The notes under the pieces: model-generated
The model's database searches: none
Told to the model about the DNA's origin: nothing
The model's input: only the letters and a program-made list of their open reading frames with translations
From: Acidobacteria bacterium UBA7540
Lineage (GTDB): Bacteria > Acidobacteriota > Terriglobia > UBA7540
DNA: 43,305 nucleotides
Assembly (NCBI GenBank): GCA_002478145.1
Contig: DLMI01000019.1
Coordinates: 1-43,305, forward strand
Reading direction: 5' to 3'
Program-made: the position numbers and the translations under genes
In this document: one piece after another, positions 1 through 10,842 of the stretch
How positions within the stretch are numbered: position 1 is the first letter of the stretch
Layout of the letters: every line of letters begins with the position of its first letter

Positions 1-209
1 CTAACCAAAGCCATGCAAGGCTCCTGGCTGGGGTCGACGCGGAATGAGTAATCGCCAGCCGGCAGAACCGCCTTACCCCAACGTGCCTCGAAGGGCAGCG
101 TGAATTTGCCTTCGTACTCCTGCGCGCGGGCCAGGCTGGCGCTGAGTCCAGCCGCCAGCACCGCCAAGAGCAGGATTCTCACGGACTTTAGACTTCGGGT
201 CGACTTCAT
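1..209 (-). CDS. Partial secreted protein, N-terminal 69 residues
   Basis: This reverse-strand gene begins at 209 and runs off the left edge. The ATG is preceded by a strong Shine-Dalgarno (GGAGGTGAGTT-ATG), which fixes the start. The product opens with a charged N-terminus (MKSTRSLKSVR), a hydrophobic stretch (ILLLAVLAAGLSASL) and an ARA-Q cleavage-like site, so it is very likely a Sec-exported protein. The mature part starts with EYEGKFTLPFEARWGKAVLP and continues AGDYSFRVD. This resembles short acidobacterial secreted proteins of unknown function in which a 'vLPAGdYsf' motif follows the signal peptide; that family recall is from memory. No function is assigned. It is transcribed away from the sigma/kinase module to its right. 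Confidence 0.75.
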   Translation of the reverse strand, partial: MKSTRSLKSVRILLLAVLAAGLSASLARAQEYEGKFTLPFEARWGKAVLPAGDYSFRVDPSQEPCMALV

Positions 210-385
210 AACTCACCTCCCAAGTGAATTGGCGGATTGCTTTCGGACCTTTTTTCCGCCTCTACTTGTACAAGCGAGAACCGCGGGCAAGAACTGTAAA
301 GGCCGCGCAAAGATTTTTTGCCTCCCCAAGGGGGATACTGCAAAGGCCCAAACGGCTGTGATAAGATTGAGGTAAATACGGGTTA

Positions 386-622
386 ACGGTATCTCTCGAT
401 GAAGCGCCGGAAGTTCACAAAAGCCGCGCGCCGATCTGGTGGCGCTGGACGACGCGCTCAAGCGCTTGGCCGCGGTTGACGAGCGGAAGAGCCGCGTGGT
501 GGAGCTTCGCTACTTCAGGGGACTGAGCGTGGAGGAAACGGGCGAAGTCCTGAAGGTTTCGCCCGAGACGGTGATGCGGGATTGGAAGCTAGCCAAAGCT
601 TGGCTGTTGCGCGAGTTAAGCG

Positions 623-645
<23 letters not shown>
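386..645 (+). pseudogene. Decayed ECF sigma factor, region 4 remnant with frameshift
   Basis: Only the C-terminal sigma-4 helix-turn-helix of an ECF sigma factor is left. From a GTG at 439 the frame reads [20 protein letters not shown] and later [17 protein letters not shown], the region 4 DNA-binding helices of the large ECF group (TIGR02999-like) common in Acidobacteria. Upstream in this frame a stop lies at 400-402. The preceding conserved piece [15 protein letters not shown] is visible one frame over (about 389-430), which implies a single-base loss near 427-433. That other frame is closed by a stop at 368-370, and no region 2 (core-binding, -10 recognition) is present. The open part could still make a 68-residue HTH peptide, but it could not act as a sigma factor. 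Its 3' end overlaps the kinase start, the normal sigma-kinase arrangement. Confidence 0.75.
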
Positions 646-3538
<2,893 letters not shown>

Positions 3539-3584
3539 CCGATTGGGGTGATTGGAACAGGAGTTGGACCGAGGGTCTGAACGA

Positions 3585-3713
3585 ATGAGTCTTGCGGCAG
3601 GAACCATGCTCGGTCCTTATGAGATCCTCGCGCCGCTTGGCGCAGGCGGGATGGGTGAAGTGTGTCGCGCGCTCGACGCGCGCCTCGGCCTCTCGGCGGC
3701 GTTGGAGAGCTAG
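3585..3713 (+). pseudogene. Ser/Thr kinase N-terminal fragment, 42 residues
   Basis: An ATG at 3585 opens a frame that reads MSLAAGTMLGPYEILAPLGA followed by GGMGEVCRALDARLG and stops at 3711-3713. This is the unmistakable beginning of an acidobacterial PknB-like kinase: the start, the GPYEILAPLGAGGMGEV glycine loop (subdomain I), and then nothing. No VAIK lysine or later subdomain follows in any forward frame of the next 300 bases. It lies 46 bases after the stop of the PD40 kinase. It is best explained as the scar of a deletion or recombination that removed the rest of a tandem kinase gene. A short peptide could still be translated, but it would have no kinase activity. Confidence 0.75.
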
Positions 3714-4223
3714 TGCGGCGGGTGGCAGATTCCGAGTTGCGGATCGGCGAAAACCACCCTGCGCGGCCCAATCGCGGATTGTGCCCGAAAACCGCCCTTT
3801 CACGCCGGAATCCAGCCGGCCGCAACGCACTGCGCCATTTGACGGCTAGGCGATTTCCCAGGCCGAATCCCTAACCCGGATTTCTCACCACGTTTGGACG
3901 CTCTTAGTAGGCTGCCGGAAGGGCGGGGCTTTAGCCCCGCCGGAATCGCGGCTCCCGCCCTCTGTTGGTCCCGTGCCCCGCGCAGTCCCGCAGGCGCGGG
4001 ACTGCGCGGGGTACGGGACGCAGGAATAATCAGGAAGGCCTTATAAAGGCGGGGCTGAAGCCCCGCCCTTCCAGACCCGTGGTGAGAAATGCGGGCTAAC
4101 AGCGCCGGAACTATCTGAGCGGTCGCAGCTCGAAGTGAGACGAGTGGACAAGGGACTAGAGTCGGACCCCGTTGGTAGCGAAGTGTCAGCGGAGCGCAGG
4201 TTAGCGAGGTAGCCCGCTTGTGC
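3714..4223. other. Non-coding gap rich in palindromes
   Basis: I see no gene here. The gap holds GGCGGGGC-TTTA-GCCCCGCC (about 3922-3943), a long GC hairpin around 3973-4015 (CCCGCGCAGTCCCGC against GCGGGACTGCGCGGG), and the dispersed repeat at 4015-4098 with its own GGCGGGGCTGAAGCCCCGCC stem. Part of it may serve as a terminator for the kinase on the left and the leftward ABC operon on the right. Confidence 0.6.
4015..4098 (+). repeat. 84-bp dispersed repeat, copy 1
   Basis: These 84 bases recur at 43129-43212 in the same orientation with only three differences (4020 and two in the ATAAA/GTAAC segment just before the stem). The core is the perfect palindrome GGCGGGGCTGAAGCCCCGCC. The identity extends well beyond the palindrome on both sides, so this is a true mobile or dispersed unit and not just a shared stem. 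Confidence 0.85.
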
Positions 4224-5819
4224 TTATGTTCCGCCGAGCTGGCGGGCCCGCCGGAAGAACGCGGCTGCCACGAGGATCGCAGCGACGGCCAAATACATGG
4301 GTGCAAAGCGACCGGCCTGCGGACCATTGGCGCTACCGGTGAAGTCGAACCCCGGGGCCCGGTTGAGCGGGCCGACGTACCACAGCGCGGTGTACAGGCC
4401 TTCAAAGAATTTGCTTGTGCCGCTCCAGACGCCCAGAGCCAACGCCAGCGACGGGATGAACAGAACGCCAGCGGCCCATGCAAATAGACCGGCGCTCTGC
4501 CCTGCAAGCGCCAGCCGGACGGCGGCCCCTAGCCCTGTGAGCGCAGCAACCAAAATGCCTGCCATCCATGCCGCCGGGAACTGCCGTGGCAGAACCCGCG
4601 CACAAGAAAAAACCAGTTGTTCGGTGCCGAAACGCGCTTCGCGCGTGCCGAGCGCGGACCACACGAGGATAGGCCAGATCCAGGCGACGGCCAACAGTGG
4701 CCCGCGCGAGATATGCAACGGCGCGGCGAACTGGGCGATAAGCAATCCTCCGGCCACCGCGTACCACCACCAGCGATAACCCTTCAGGGCGAGCCGCAAT
4801 TCAGCCACCAAAAGACGCCAGGCGCCAGAATGCAGCGCGCCAGAGGCGAGCGGAGTGAGATGAGTGGACGTGGCGACGTGCGGTCGCGCCGTGACGGATT
4901 CCAGCGCCGCCCCTGCCGGGGTGGCAGCTCCCTCCGATCGAGGCCTTGTGCCCGACCGCCTGCGCGAACTCGCCGGGTCGAACCGGTCGAAAAACCACGC
5001 GCCGCACAAGACGAGAGCGAACGCTGCGGCTGTCCAAGCCAGACGCTGGATGACAACCCCAGCAGTCCATTCGACACCGTTCCAATGAAAGCCAGCCGCC
5101 ACTCGGACGGACTTATCGGCCACGGAGAGTGAAAAACTATCCACGTAACCCGGGATGCCAGCTCGTGCCGCCGGGACCATACTTCTATACACGATCCAAA
5201 GGCCAGAGGGATCGAGCTGCGGGAGCTCCGTCGCCACCGGCAGACTTATGCCGAAACTCCAGAGAAAAAACCACAGGACGTTGCCGAAACCCCCGCGAAG
5301 AAATCTGAACGTCTCGAACAAGAGGGCCATCGCGGCCGTCATCGCCATCGCGGGCAATGTGAGGAACAGGAAGGGCGAGAGCAGAGCTCGGGCGTGGAAG
5401 GTGCGGTCCTCGGCGGCTAGAAGCTGCATGGCCACAGCGGCAAGAGCCAGCACAATAACCATGGAGATGAGCACCGCGAAGTTGCTGAGGAATTTTCCCA
5501 GGAGATAGGATACTTTGGTGAGCGGTGTTCCTGCGAGGATCTCCCCCACCCCCGTTTGGCGGTCACGGTCCACGGCGTTCTTGACGATGTAGAAGCCCAC
5601 GAGCGAAAGAAACGTCGTCGTCACCAGTGATACCATCGCGCCGATCCACGCCGATGTGTACACCCCACGATAGTCGCCAAGACGCAGCGAGATTCGCCCC
5701 GTGCCTGCGGCATAACCCAGGTAGACAGCGAAGAGCAAAGTAATGAGATAACTGTAGCGGCGCACCCGCTCGAGAAAGTCGGCGCGGGCAATGGCATAGA
5801 CAACACCAAGCGCTCTCAT
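4224..5819 (-). CDS. ABC-2 type transporter permease
   Basis: A 531-residue integral membrane protein. After a short cytoplasmic N-terminus (MRALGVVYAIARADFLERVR) it has about twelve hydrophobic segments in two halves of roughly six, separated by a polar Arg/Pro/Ser-rich linker near residues 275-320. This two-half layout fits ABC-2 permeases that act with a separate ATPase. The start codon overlaps the stop of the upstream ATPase by four bases (5816-5819), so the two are translationally coupled and almost certainly form one exporter. The motif NAVDRDRQTGVGEILAGTPL in the first half is typical of ABC-2 permeases of unknown substrate. The transported substrate cannot be told from the sequence. 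Confidence 0.85.
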   Translation of the reverse strand: MRALGVVYAIARADFLERVRRYSYLITLLFAVYLGYAAGTGRISLRLGDYRGVYTSAWIGAMVSLVTTTFLSLVGFYIVKNAVDRDRQTGVGEILAGTPLTKVSYLLGKFLSNFAVLISMVIVLALAAVAMQLLAAEDRTFHARALLSPFLFLTLPAMAMTAAMALLFETFRFLRGGFGNVLWFFLWSFGISLPVATELPQLDPSGLWIVYRSMVPAARAGIPGYVDSFSLSVADKSVRVAAGFHWNGVEWTAGVVIQRLAWTAAAFALVLCGAWFFDRFDPASSRRRSGTRPRSEGAATPAGAALESVTARPHVATSTHLTPLASGALHSGAWRLLVAELRLALKGYRWWWYAVAGGLLIAQFAAPLHISRGPLLAVAWIWPILVWSALGTREARFGTEQLVFSCARVLPRQFPAAWMAGILVAALTGLGAAVRLALAGQSAGLFAWAAGVLFIPSLALALGVWSGTSKFFEGLYTALWYVGPLNRAPGFDFTGSANGPQAGRFAPMYLAVAAILVAAAFFRRARQLGGT

Positions 5820-6712
5820 ACAGTGGCCTCGGTAGCAGCACGGTGGCGGTGAGCTGCAAGGGTGGCGAGATAGGCGTCCTCAAGCGACGGCTCCAGCGCA
5901 CGCGCGCCCGGCCTTGGAGCCCCATCGGCCACTACCCGCGCATGCACACCGTCGTTACGATGGGCCGTGCTGCTGACGAGATGGCGCTGCCGAAGTGCGG
6001 AAAGCTCCCCGCTCGAGACCACGACCTCCCAGACCTTCCCATTTACGCCAGCGAGAAGCGCTTCGGGGACACCATGGACAACGAGCTGTCCCTGGGCGAT
6101 CAGGGCAATGTCCGTGGCCACGGCCTCGACATCGGAAACAATGTGCGTGGAAAGAATGACGATCCGCTCCCCGGAAAGCTCCGAAAGCAGATTGCGGAAG
6201 CGCACGCGCTCTTCCGGGTCGAGGCCGGCCGTCGGCTCGTCCACGATCAGAAGCTGCGGATCGTTCAGCAACGCCTGCGCGATGCCCACGCGCTGGCGCA
6301 TGCCACCTGAAAACCCTCCGAGAGGCCGCCGCGCGGCGTCCGCAAGATTCACAAGCTCCAGCAGCTCGCCAATGCGCTTTCGCGCGCTGGCTGCGTCCAG
6401 GCCTTTCACGGCGGCGAGGTACCCTAGAAATTCGAGCGCGCTCAAATTCGGGTAGATCCCAAAGTCTTGCGGCAGATAACCGAGCACGGTGCGCAACGTG
6501 TCAGGATCATGCTTGATGTCCGTCCCGTTCCACAGCACACGCCCCGCACTCGGCTGGGTGATCGTCGCCAGAATGCGCATCAGGGTGGATTTGCCTGCGC
6601 CGTTTGGACCGAGCAACCCAAGCACACCAGGCCCGAGTTCCAAACGGAAACTGCGCAAGGCCTCTACGTTTCCACGATAGGTCTTGCTGACGTTTTCAAT
6701 TTCGAGCTTCAT
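5816..6712 (-). CDS. ABC transporter ATP-binding protein
   Basis: A 298-residue ATPase with Walker A GPNGAGKST (35-43), Q-loop in LGYLPQDFG, signature FSGGMRQRVG, Walker B LLIVDEPTAGLDP and the H-loop in ILSTHIVSD. The C-terminal 70 residues beyond the nucleotide-binding fold are the variable tail seen in drug/lipid/bacitracin-type exporters. It is the first gene of a two-gene leftward operon with the ABC-2 permease (4-base overlap). Start: ATG at 6712, with a weak GGTGATGG 12 bases upstream; no better start is nearby. It would power export of an unknown substrate. The neighbours give no hint of a regulator. Confidence 0.92.
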   Translation of the reverse strand: MKLEIENVSKTYRGNVEALRSFRLELGPGVLGLLGPNGAGKSTLMRILATITQPSAGRVLWNGTDIKHDPDTLRTVLGYLPQDFGIYPNLSALEFLGYLAAVKGLDAASARKRIGELLELVNLADAARRPLGGFSGGMRQRVGIAQALLNDPQLLIVDEPTAGLDPEERVRFRNLLSELSGERIVILSTHIVSDVEAVATDIALIAQGQLVVHGVPEALLAGVNGKVWEVVVSSGELSALRQRHLVSSTAHRNDGVHARVVADGAPRPGARALEPSLEDAYLATLAAHRHRAATEATV

Positions 6713-8313
6713 GAGCGCGAATGTCCATCACCCGTGGGCGTGCACCTGCACGCGTAACACAAGCTTATCGGAAGCTGGCCTAACCTTCACTATCGCTGCG
6801 CCGAAATGATCGCCTATAAACACACACTTTGCGCCATAAAGTGGTGCCACCTCGTTTTGCGAATCAGTACAGTCTCCTTCATTAGCTTTCGCCGTCAAGG
6901 GGAAGTCATGTCAAATTAGTGGGGTTGCGCGCCGCTGCATTTTGGTGCAATGGCGTGCAAGTCGCCAAAATCACATCCTAAGTCTGGCGCGTCCGCCAAT
7001 TCCGCCACTTTCGCGCACTGCCATTATTGCAAATCAAGAGGGCCTTATCAATTCGCGCCGGCGTGCCACAAAAGCGTGCGGCGCCCCCCGCGAGGTCCGA
7101 CCCGTCAACTGACGGGTCGGATGCGGGTGACGTCACCCCGGTCTTGCGGCCCACGGCCCAAGGGAATACGACCCCTCCAGGGTCGGGGAACGAGCGTGGC
7201 GCTTTCCGGGGGCGTTGCCCCCGGCTACTATCTTGTGCCCTTGCAGGGCACGAAAAACCTGCCCTTCGGTCTTACCCCGCGGCACCCCGTTTCTGACATC
7301 ACGGATAGCTCCTTTCGGCCATCCATGCTCAGAATGACATGTGGCGGGCCGCAGGGGACTCGATGTCGCTTGACAAACCGGAGAAGATAGGCTAGGATGC
7401 TACGTGGAATTGGGCAGGGGCTTGGATTCAGGACTCAGGAGCAAGGAGACGGAAGAGCGGTTGCAGGGGGAATTGTGAATGGTGAATGGCGAATTATGGA
7501 TTGCTTTGCTCCTTGTTGCGCCGCTTGGCGCCGGCTGCTTCCTCGCTCGTCCGTTTGAGAGCAGCCGGAACCGGCAGGACTCTTTGCACGCATTGCAGCC
7601 AGGGACAAGATGTCGCTTAGAAAAGGGAAAGGAAAAACGCAGTAAATTTAAAAATTGACCGAACGACGCGGGAATCTCTATGAAAACAAAGGAGCGGCTT
7701 TCAGCAGCCTGGGGCTAAGCGGGAATGTTATAGAAAACAAAGGCAGTTACGCGTTGAAAGCGGGAATGTTGTTGAAAACACAGGCAGTTGGTATGTGGTA
7801 GGTAGTAGGTGGGGAAGAAGGACTGGGGCAAGTGCGAGTCCCGAATTATGAATGGTGTATTGCCCGCCGACTAAAGCTTTTGAAGAGCCGCAGGTCCGAA
7901 GGGCGGGACCTGCGCTACCCTTGGTTTTCTTCGGCAATTCGCGGCGCACAGAAGGTAGCCGGTCCGCAATAAGCAGGGGGCAGTCGGCAGTAGGGAGAGT
8001 GAATGAGGCAATTCATACTTTAGACTTCATAATTCATAATTCTTGCCAGCCCCGCTGTTCGATGATTCGATGCATCAATCACTCCACGCTCTCGTGCTCC
8101 CGGTCCGCAGGCCCTAGCCCCTGCCCATCCACCGCCTGCTACCTGCCGGTTCCGTACTGCGAGGCTGTGCACGCGGCGCGCATGAGGTGATGTTATAATC
8201 TCGGGTCGAGCTTTTCGAGACCCTCGCTGAAAAGAGCGCGTGTTGTTCAGTTACGCTCTGAGAGAGCGGCGGCAGGCACAACTCCTGATGCACGGGGAGA
8301 AGGTGGAAAAGCG
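6713..8313. other. Long non-coding stretch with hairpins and degenerate repeats
   Basis: About 1.6 kb without a convincing gene. Open frames here (for example 6950-7390) are Arg/Pro/Ser-rich and read straight through palindromes. Visible structure: a hairpin at 7096-7121, a perfect palindrome at 7125-7138, a GGGGGCGTTGCCCCC stem near 7208-7222 followed by TGCCCTTGCAGGGCA, and word-like arrays based on GAATTATGAATGGTG (about 7469-7503, 7839-7860, and the complement at 8009-8045). A TATAAT at 8194-8199 could be the -10 of a promoter for the 8314 gene, but no good -35 is seen. The stretch looks like accumulated repeat debris and decayed sequence. Confidence 0.55.
7096..7121. repeat. Perfect 12-bp stem hairpin
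   Basis: TCCGACCCGTCA and TGACGGGTCGGA are exact reverse complements separated by two bases. The stem is followed after three bases by the perfect 14-bp palindrome GGGTGACGTCACCC (7125-7138). There is no T-tract, so it is not a standard intrinsic terminator. Confidence 0.7.
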
Positions 8314-8724
8314 TTGACCCCTTTCTTACGCCTCACCTTTGGATTAGCGTCTGCGGGCGCACTCGCACTGGGTGGGTGGATGGCGTGCGCCCGGTATCTG
8401 CGTTGGCGGCGCAAAGATCCCGCCGAACTCGAGAGGCTGAGGCGCCTGGATATTAACAGGCGTGGCCGCATCGGCGCGGGCCGAATTGTGGATTTGGTGG
8501 AACCCCAAACGGCGGGGGCAAAATCGGTGCTCCTGGGTTATGCTTACGAAGTGGCGGGAGTAACCTACGAGGCCGCCCAGGACGTTACGGCGCTGCCTGA
8601 AATCGCCGCCATGGCCCGGTTTCTGTCCGGACAGACAGCCAGCGTCAAATACGATCCCAAACGGCCTGCGAATTCCATTGTCGCTTGTGAGGAGTGGAGC
8701 GGACTTGGACCATTGAGTCATTGA
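8314..8724 (+). CDS. Small membrane-anchored protein of unknown function
   Basis: A 136-residue protein starting at TTG 8314, with GGAGAAGGTGG about eight bases upstream as a good ribosome site; ATG 8288 is out of frame and stops at once. Residues 5-28 form one hydrophobic helix (FLRLTFGLASAGALALGGWM), followed by a charged cytoplasmic stretch (RYLRWRRKDPAELERLRRLD) and a soluble domain of about 90 residues. That domain ends in a GQTASVKYDPKRPANSIV segment. The phrase 'V.YDP..P..S.V' resembles DUF3592-like membrane proteins, but this is only a resemblance. It lies 86 bases before the carboxyltransferase gene and the gap holds a word repeat, so co-transcription is possible but not shown. Confidence 0.6.
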   Translation: MTPFLRLTFGLASAGALALGGWMACARYLRWRRKDPAELERLRRLDINRRGRIGAGRIVDLVEPQTAGAKSVLLGYAYEVAGVTYEAAQDVTALPEIAAMARFLSGQTASVKYDPKRPANSIVACEEWSGLGPLSH

Positions 8725-8808
8725 ATGATTGACGATTGAGCGATTGCTCCGAGCGGTTGCCGACCCAAGCAATGACTCAATGACTCAATGAACCAATCAC
8801 CCAATTCG
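8712..8808. repeat. Dyad array of degenerate TTGAxTCA words
   Basis: The left half repeats ATTGAGTCATTGAATGATTG and related words in tandem. The right half (8770-8808) repeats CAATGACTCAATGACTCAAT, the reverse complement of the left. The two arms could fold into a long imperfect hairpin around a GC-rich loop. The array overlaps the end of the 8314 gene and ends just before the ATG at 8811, so no Shine-Dalgarno is left for that gene. Confidence 0.7.
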
Positions 8809-8810
8809 TT

Positions 8811-10361
8811 ATGACCTTCCAGGAAAAACTCGAAGAATTGCGGCGGCGCCAGTCACGCGCCGAAGCGGGTGGCGGCGAAGAACGCCAAGCCAGGCAGCAT
8901 GCGGAGGGAAAACTCTCAGCCCGCGAGCGGCTGGAGATGCTTTTTGACCCCGACAGCTTTGAAGAGATTGACATGCTGGTGGAGCACCGTTGTCACGATT
9001 TTGGCGTGTACAAGCAGCGCATACCGGGCGACGCGGTGGTGAACGGCTACGGGCGCATAAACGGCCGGCTGGCTTTTGCCTTCGCCCAGGACTTCACCGT
9101 GTTCGGCGGTTCCCTGAGCGAAGCGAATGCCGAAAAGATTTGCAAGATCATGGATATGGCCATGAAGGTCGGGGCGCCGTTCATAGGGCTGAATGACTCC
9201 GGGGGCGCGCGCATTCAGGAAGGAGTAGCTTCGCTGGCCGGATACGCCAACATTTTCCTCCGCAACACGCTGGCTTCTGGGGTGATCCCCCAGATTTCGG
9301 CCATCATGGGACCGTGCGCCGGGGGCGCCGTCTATTCCCCCGCCATCACGGATTTCATCGTCATGGTGCAAAACACCAGCTACATGTTCGTAACCGGCCC
9401 GGACGTCATCAAGACCGTAATGCACGAGGACGTCACCAAGGAGGACCTGGGCGGGCCCATGACCCACAATTCCACCAGCGGCGTGGCGCACTTCGTAACT
9501 CACGACGACCCCGACTGCCTGGCCCTGATCCGCGAGCTGCTCTCGTTCATGCCGCAGAACAATCACGAGGATCCGCCACGTGTCGAAACCCAGGACCCTG
9601 CGGACCGCCGCGATGCCGTGCTCGACACGCTGGTGCCCGTGGAGCCCGACAAACCCTACGACATAAAGGAAATCATCCAGCGCGTGGTGGACGACGCCTA
9701 TTTCCTGGAAGTACACCAGCACTTCGCCAGAAACCTGGTGGTGGGTTTTGCGCGGCTGGGCGGGCAGAGCGTGGGCATCGTCGCCAATCAGCCCGCCGTG
9801 CTGGCCGGGTGCATTGACATCAACGCGTCTGACAAGGGGGCGCGCTTCATCCGCTTCTGCGACGCCTTCAATATCCCCATCGTGACTTTCGAGGACGTGC
9901 CGGGTTTTCTCCCCGGCACGCAGCAGGAACTCAGCGGCATCATCCGCCACGGCGCCAAGCTGCTCTTCGCCTACGCCGAAGCCACCGTCCCCAAGATCAC
10001 CGTCATCACCCGCAAGGCTTACGGCGGCGCCTACTGCGTGATGGGATCAAAGCACGTCCGCACGGATGTGAACCTGGCCTACCCCAGCGCAGAAATCGCC
10101 GTGATGGGGCCGGAAGGAGCGGTGAATATCGTCTATCGGCGCGAGCTTCAGAAGGCAGAAGACCCGGAAACCTTGCGCCGCGAGAACGTCGCGGAGTTCC
10201 GCGAGCGCTTCGCCAACCCTTACATCGCCGCCGAACGCGGCTGGGTGGACGCCGTCATCCAGCCCCGCGACACCCGCCCCAAACTGATTACTGCCCTGCG
10301 CATGCTCGAAAGCAAGCGCGACACCAACCCACCCAAAAAGCACGGCAATATCCCGCTGTAG
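8811..10361 (+). CDS. pccB: Acyl-CoA carboxylase carboxyltransferase (propionyl-CoA carboxylase beta-like)
   Basis: A 516-residue carboxyltransferase, the full length for PccB/MmdA/AccD5 proteins. It transfers CO2 from carboxybiotin to an acyl-CoA, most likely propionyl-CoA giving methylmalonyl-CoA. The N-terminal crotonase half holds the oxyanion loop segment [11 protein letters not shown] and [14 protein letters not shown]. The C-terminal half holds the second oxyanion region [20 protein letters not shown] and [14 protein letters not shown] methylmalonyl-CoA mutase subunit 12 kb downstream supports the propionyl-CoA role. No biotin carboxylase or biotin carrier gene is in the window. The ATG at 8811 has no Shine-Dalgarno because a repeat array runs up to it, but the family alignment ([13 protein letters not shown]) supports this start. 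Confidence 0.9.
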   Translation: MTFQEKLEELRRRQSRAEAGGGEERQARQHAEGKLSARERLEMLFDPDSFEEIDMLVEHRCHDFGVYKQRIPGDAVVNGYGRINGRLAFAFAQDFTVFGGSLSEANAEKICKIMDMAMKVGAPFIGLNDSGGARIQEGVASLAGYANIFLRNTLASGVIPQISAIMGPCAGGAVYSPAITDFIVMVQNTSYMFVTGPDVIKTVMHEDVTKEDLGGPMTHNSTSGVAHFVTHDDPDCLALIRELLSFMPQNNHEDPPRVETQDPADRRDAVLDTLVPVEPDKPYDIKEIIQRVVDDAYFLEVHQHFARNLVVGFARLGGQSVGIVANQPAVLAGCIDINASDKGARFIRFCDAFNIPIVTFEDVPGFLPGTQQELSGIIRHGAKLLFAYAEATVPKITVITRKAYGGAYCVMGSKHVRTDVNLAYPSAEIAVMGPEGAVNIVYRRELQKAEDPETLRRENVAEFRERFANPYIAAERGWVDAVIQPRDTRPKLITALRMLESKRDTNPPKKHGNIPL

Positions 10362-10392
10362 TACAGCACGGCCCTTGGCCGCAACCGAAAGC

Positions 10393-10467
10393 AGATTCTT
10401 CGCTCAGCTGCGCTCCGCTCAGAATGACATGTCATCCTGGGCGAAGCGATGATCGCAGAAATTCTTC
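10393..10467. repeat. Palindromic element, divergent relative of the feoB insert
   Basis: Two arms are visible: AGATTCTTCGCTCAGC...GCTCAGAATGAC (10393-10428) and GTCATCCTGGGCGAAGCGAT...GAAATTCTTC (10431-10467). They share the GTCATxCxGxGCGxAGCGA...ATTC plan of the element inside feoB but are joined back to back and diverged. Confidence 0.6.
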
Positions 10468-10609
10468 TCAATGAACCCGAATTCGCAGATTGAGGGGCCC
10501 TGGTCCGTTCCAACACGTTAGATTGAAGTCGCCTCCACCAAACCTGGGCAGGGACAGAGCGGTGCGCTTGACGATTGCTTCACTCTGGTGTTCGAGCCTC
10601 TCCCAAGTA

Positions 10610-10766
10610 ACCCCTCACCCGTCCCGCTCCGGCTGGTGAAAGCGCCGGCAGCGGGCCACCCTCTCCCCTCGGGAGAGGGCGGTTTTCCTAACTTCGACGC
10701 GCGAGAGAAACGGTGGCCCTCTCCCAGGGGAGAGGGTGCCCGACGGAGGAGGGCGAGTGAGGGGTT
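10610..10766. repeat. Long composite inverted repeat (CCCTCTCCC family)
   Basis: The outer arms ACCCCTCACCC (10610-10620) and GGGCGAGTGAGGGGT (about 10751-10765) are nearly complementary. Inside lie two strong hairpins, CCCTCTCCCCTCGGGAGAGG (from about 10659) and CCCTCTCCCAGGGGAGAGGG (from about 10717). This is a three-way-junction fold. The element sits just after the feoB stop. Confidence 0.7.
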
Positions 10767-10842
10767 TTTCCATTCGGTCAAACCAGCAACCTCGCTCAAC
10801 TTTGGAATTTGGGTTTAATGCGAATGCCCACCATGGGCGCGG

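Larger units (their letters stand above)
10362..10842. other. Non-coding gap with two palindromic repeat blocks
   Basis: No gene is seen. It carries a copy of the ATTC-TTCGC/GCG-GAATGAC type palindrome (10393-10467) and a long CCCTCTCCC/GGGAGAGGG element (10610-10766). It separates the rightward pccB from the leftward feoAB operon, so both 3' ends fall here and the hairpins could act as terminators for either. Confidence 0.6.

Noticed and set aside
6950..7390. Possible 146-residue protein in the gene desert
   Set aside because: The frame passes through two palindromes and a GGGGGCGTTGCCCCC stem; the product is Arg/Pro/Ser-rich with no domain and no ribosome site.
8190..8225. Promoter or riboswitch before the 8314 gene (TATAAT plus a GGGTC...GACCC stem)
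   Set aside because: No -35 at the right distance and only a 5-bp stem, so not enough to call either.
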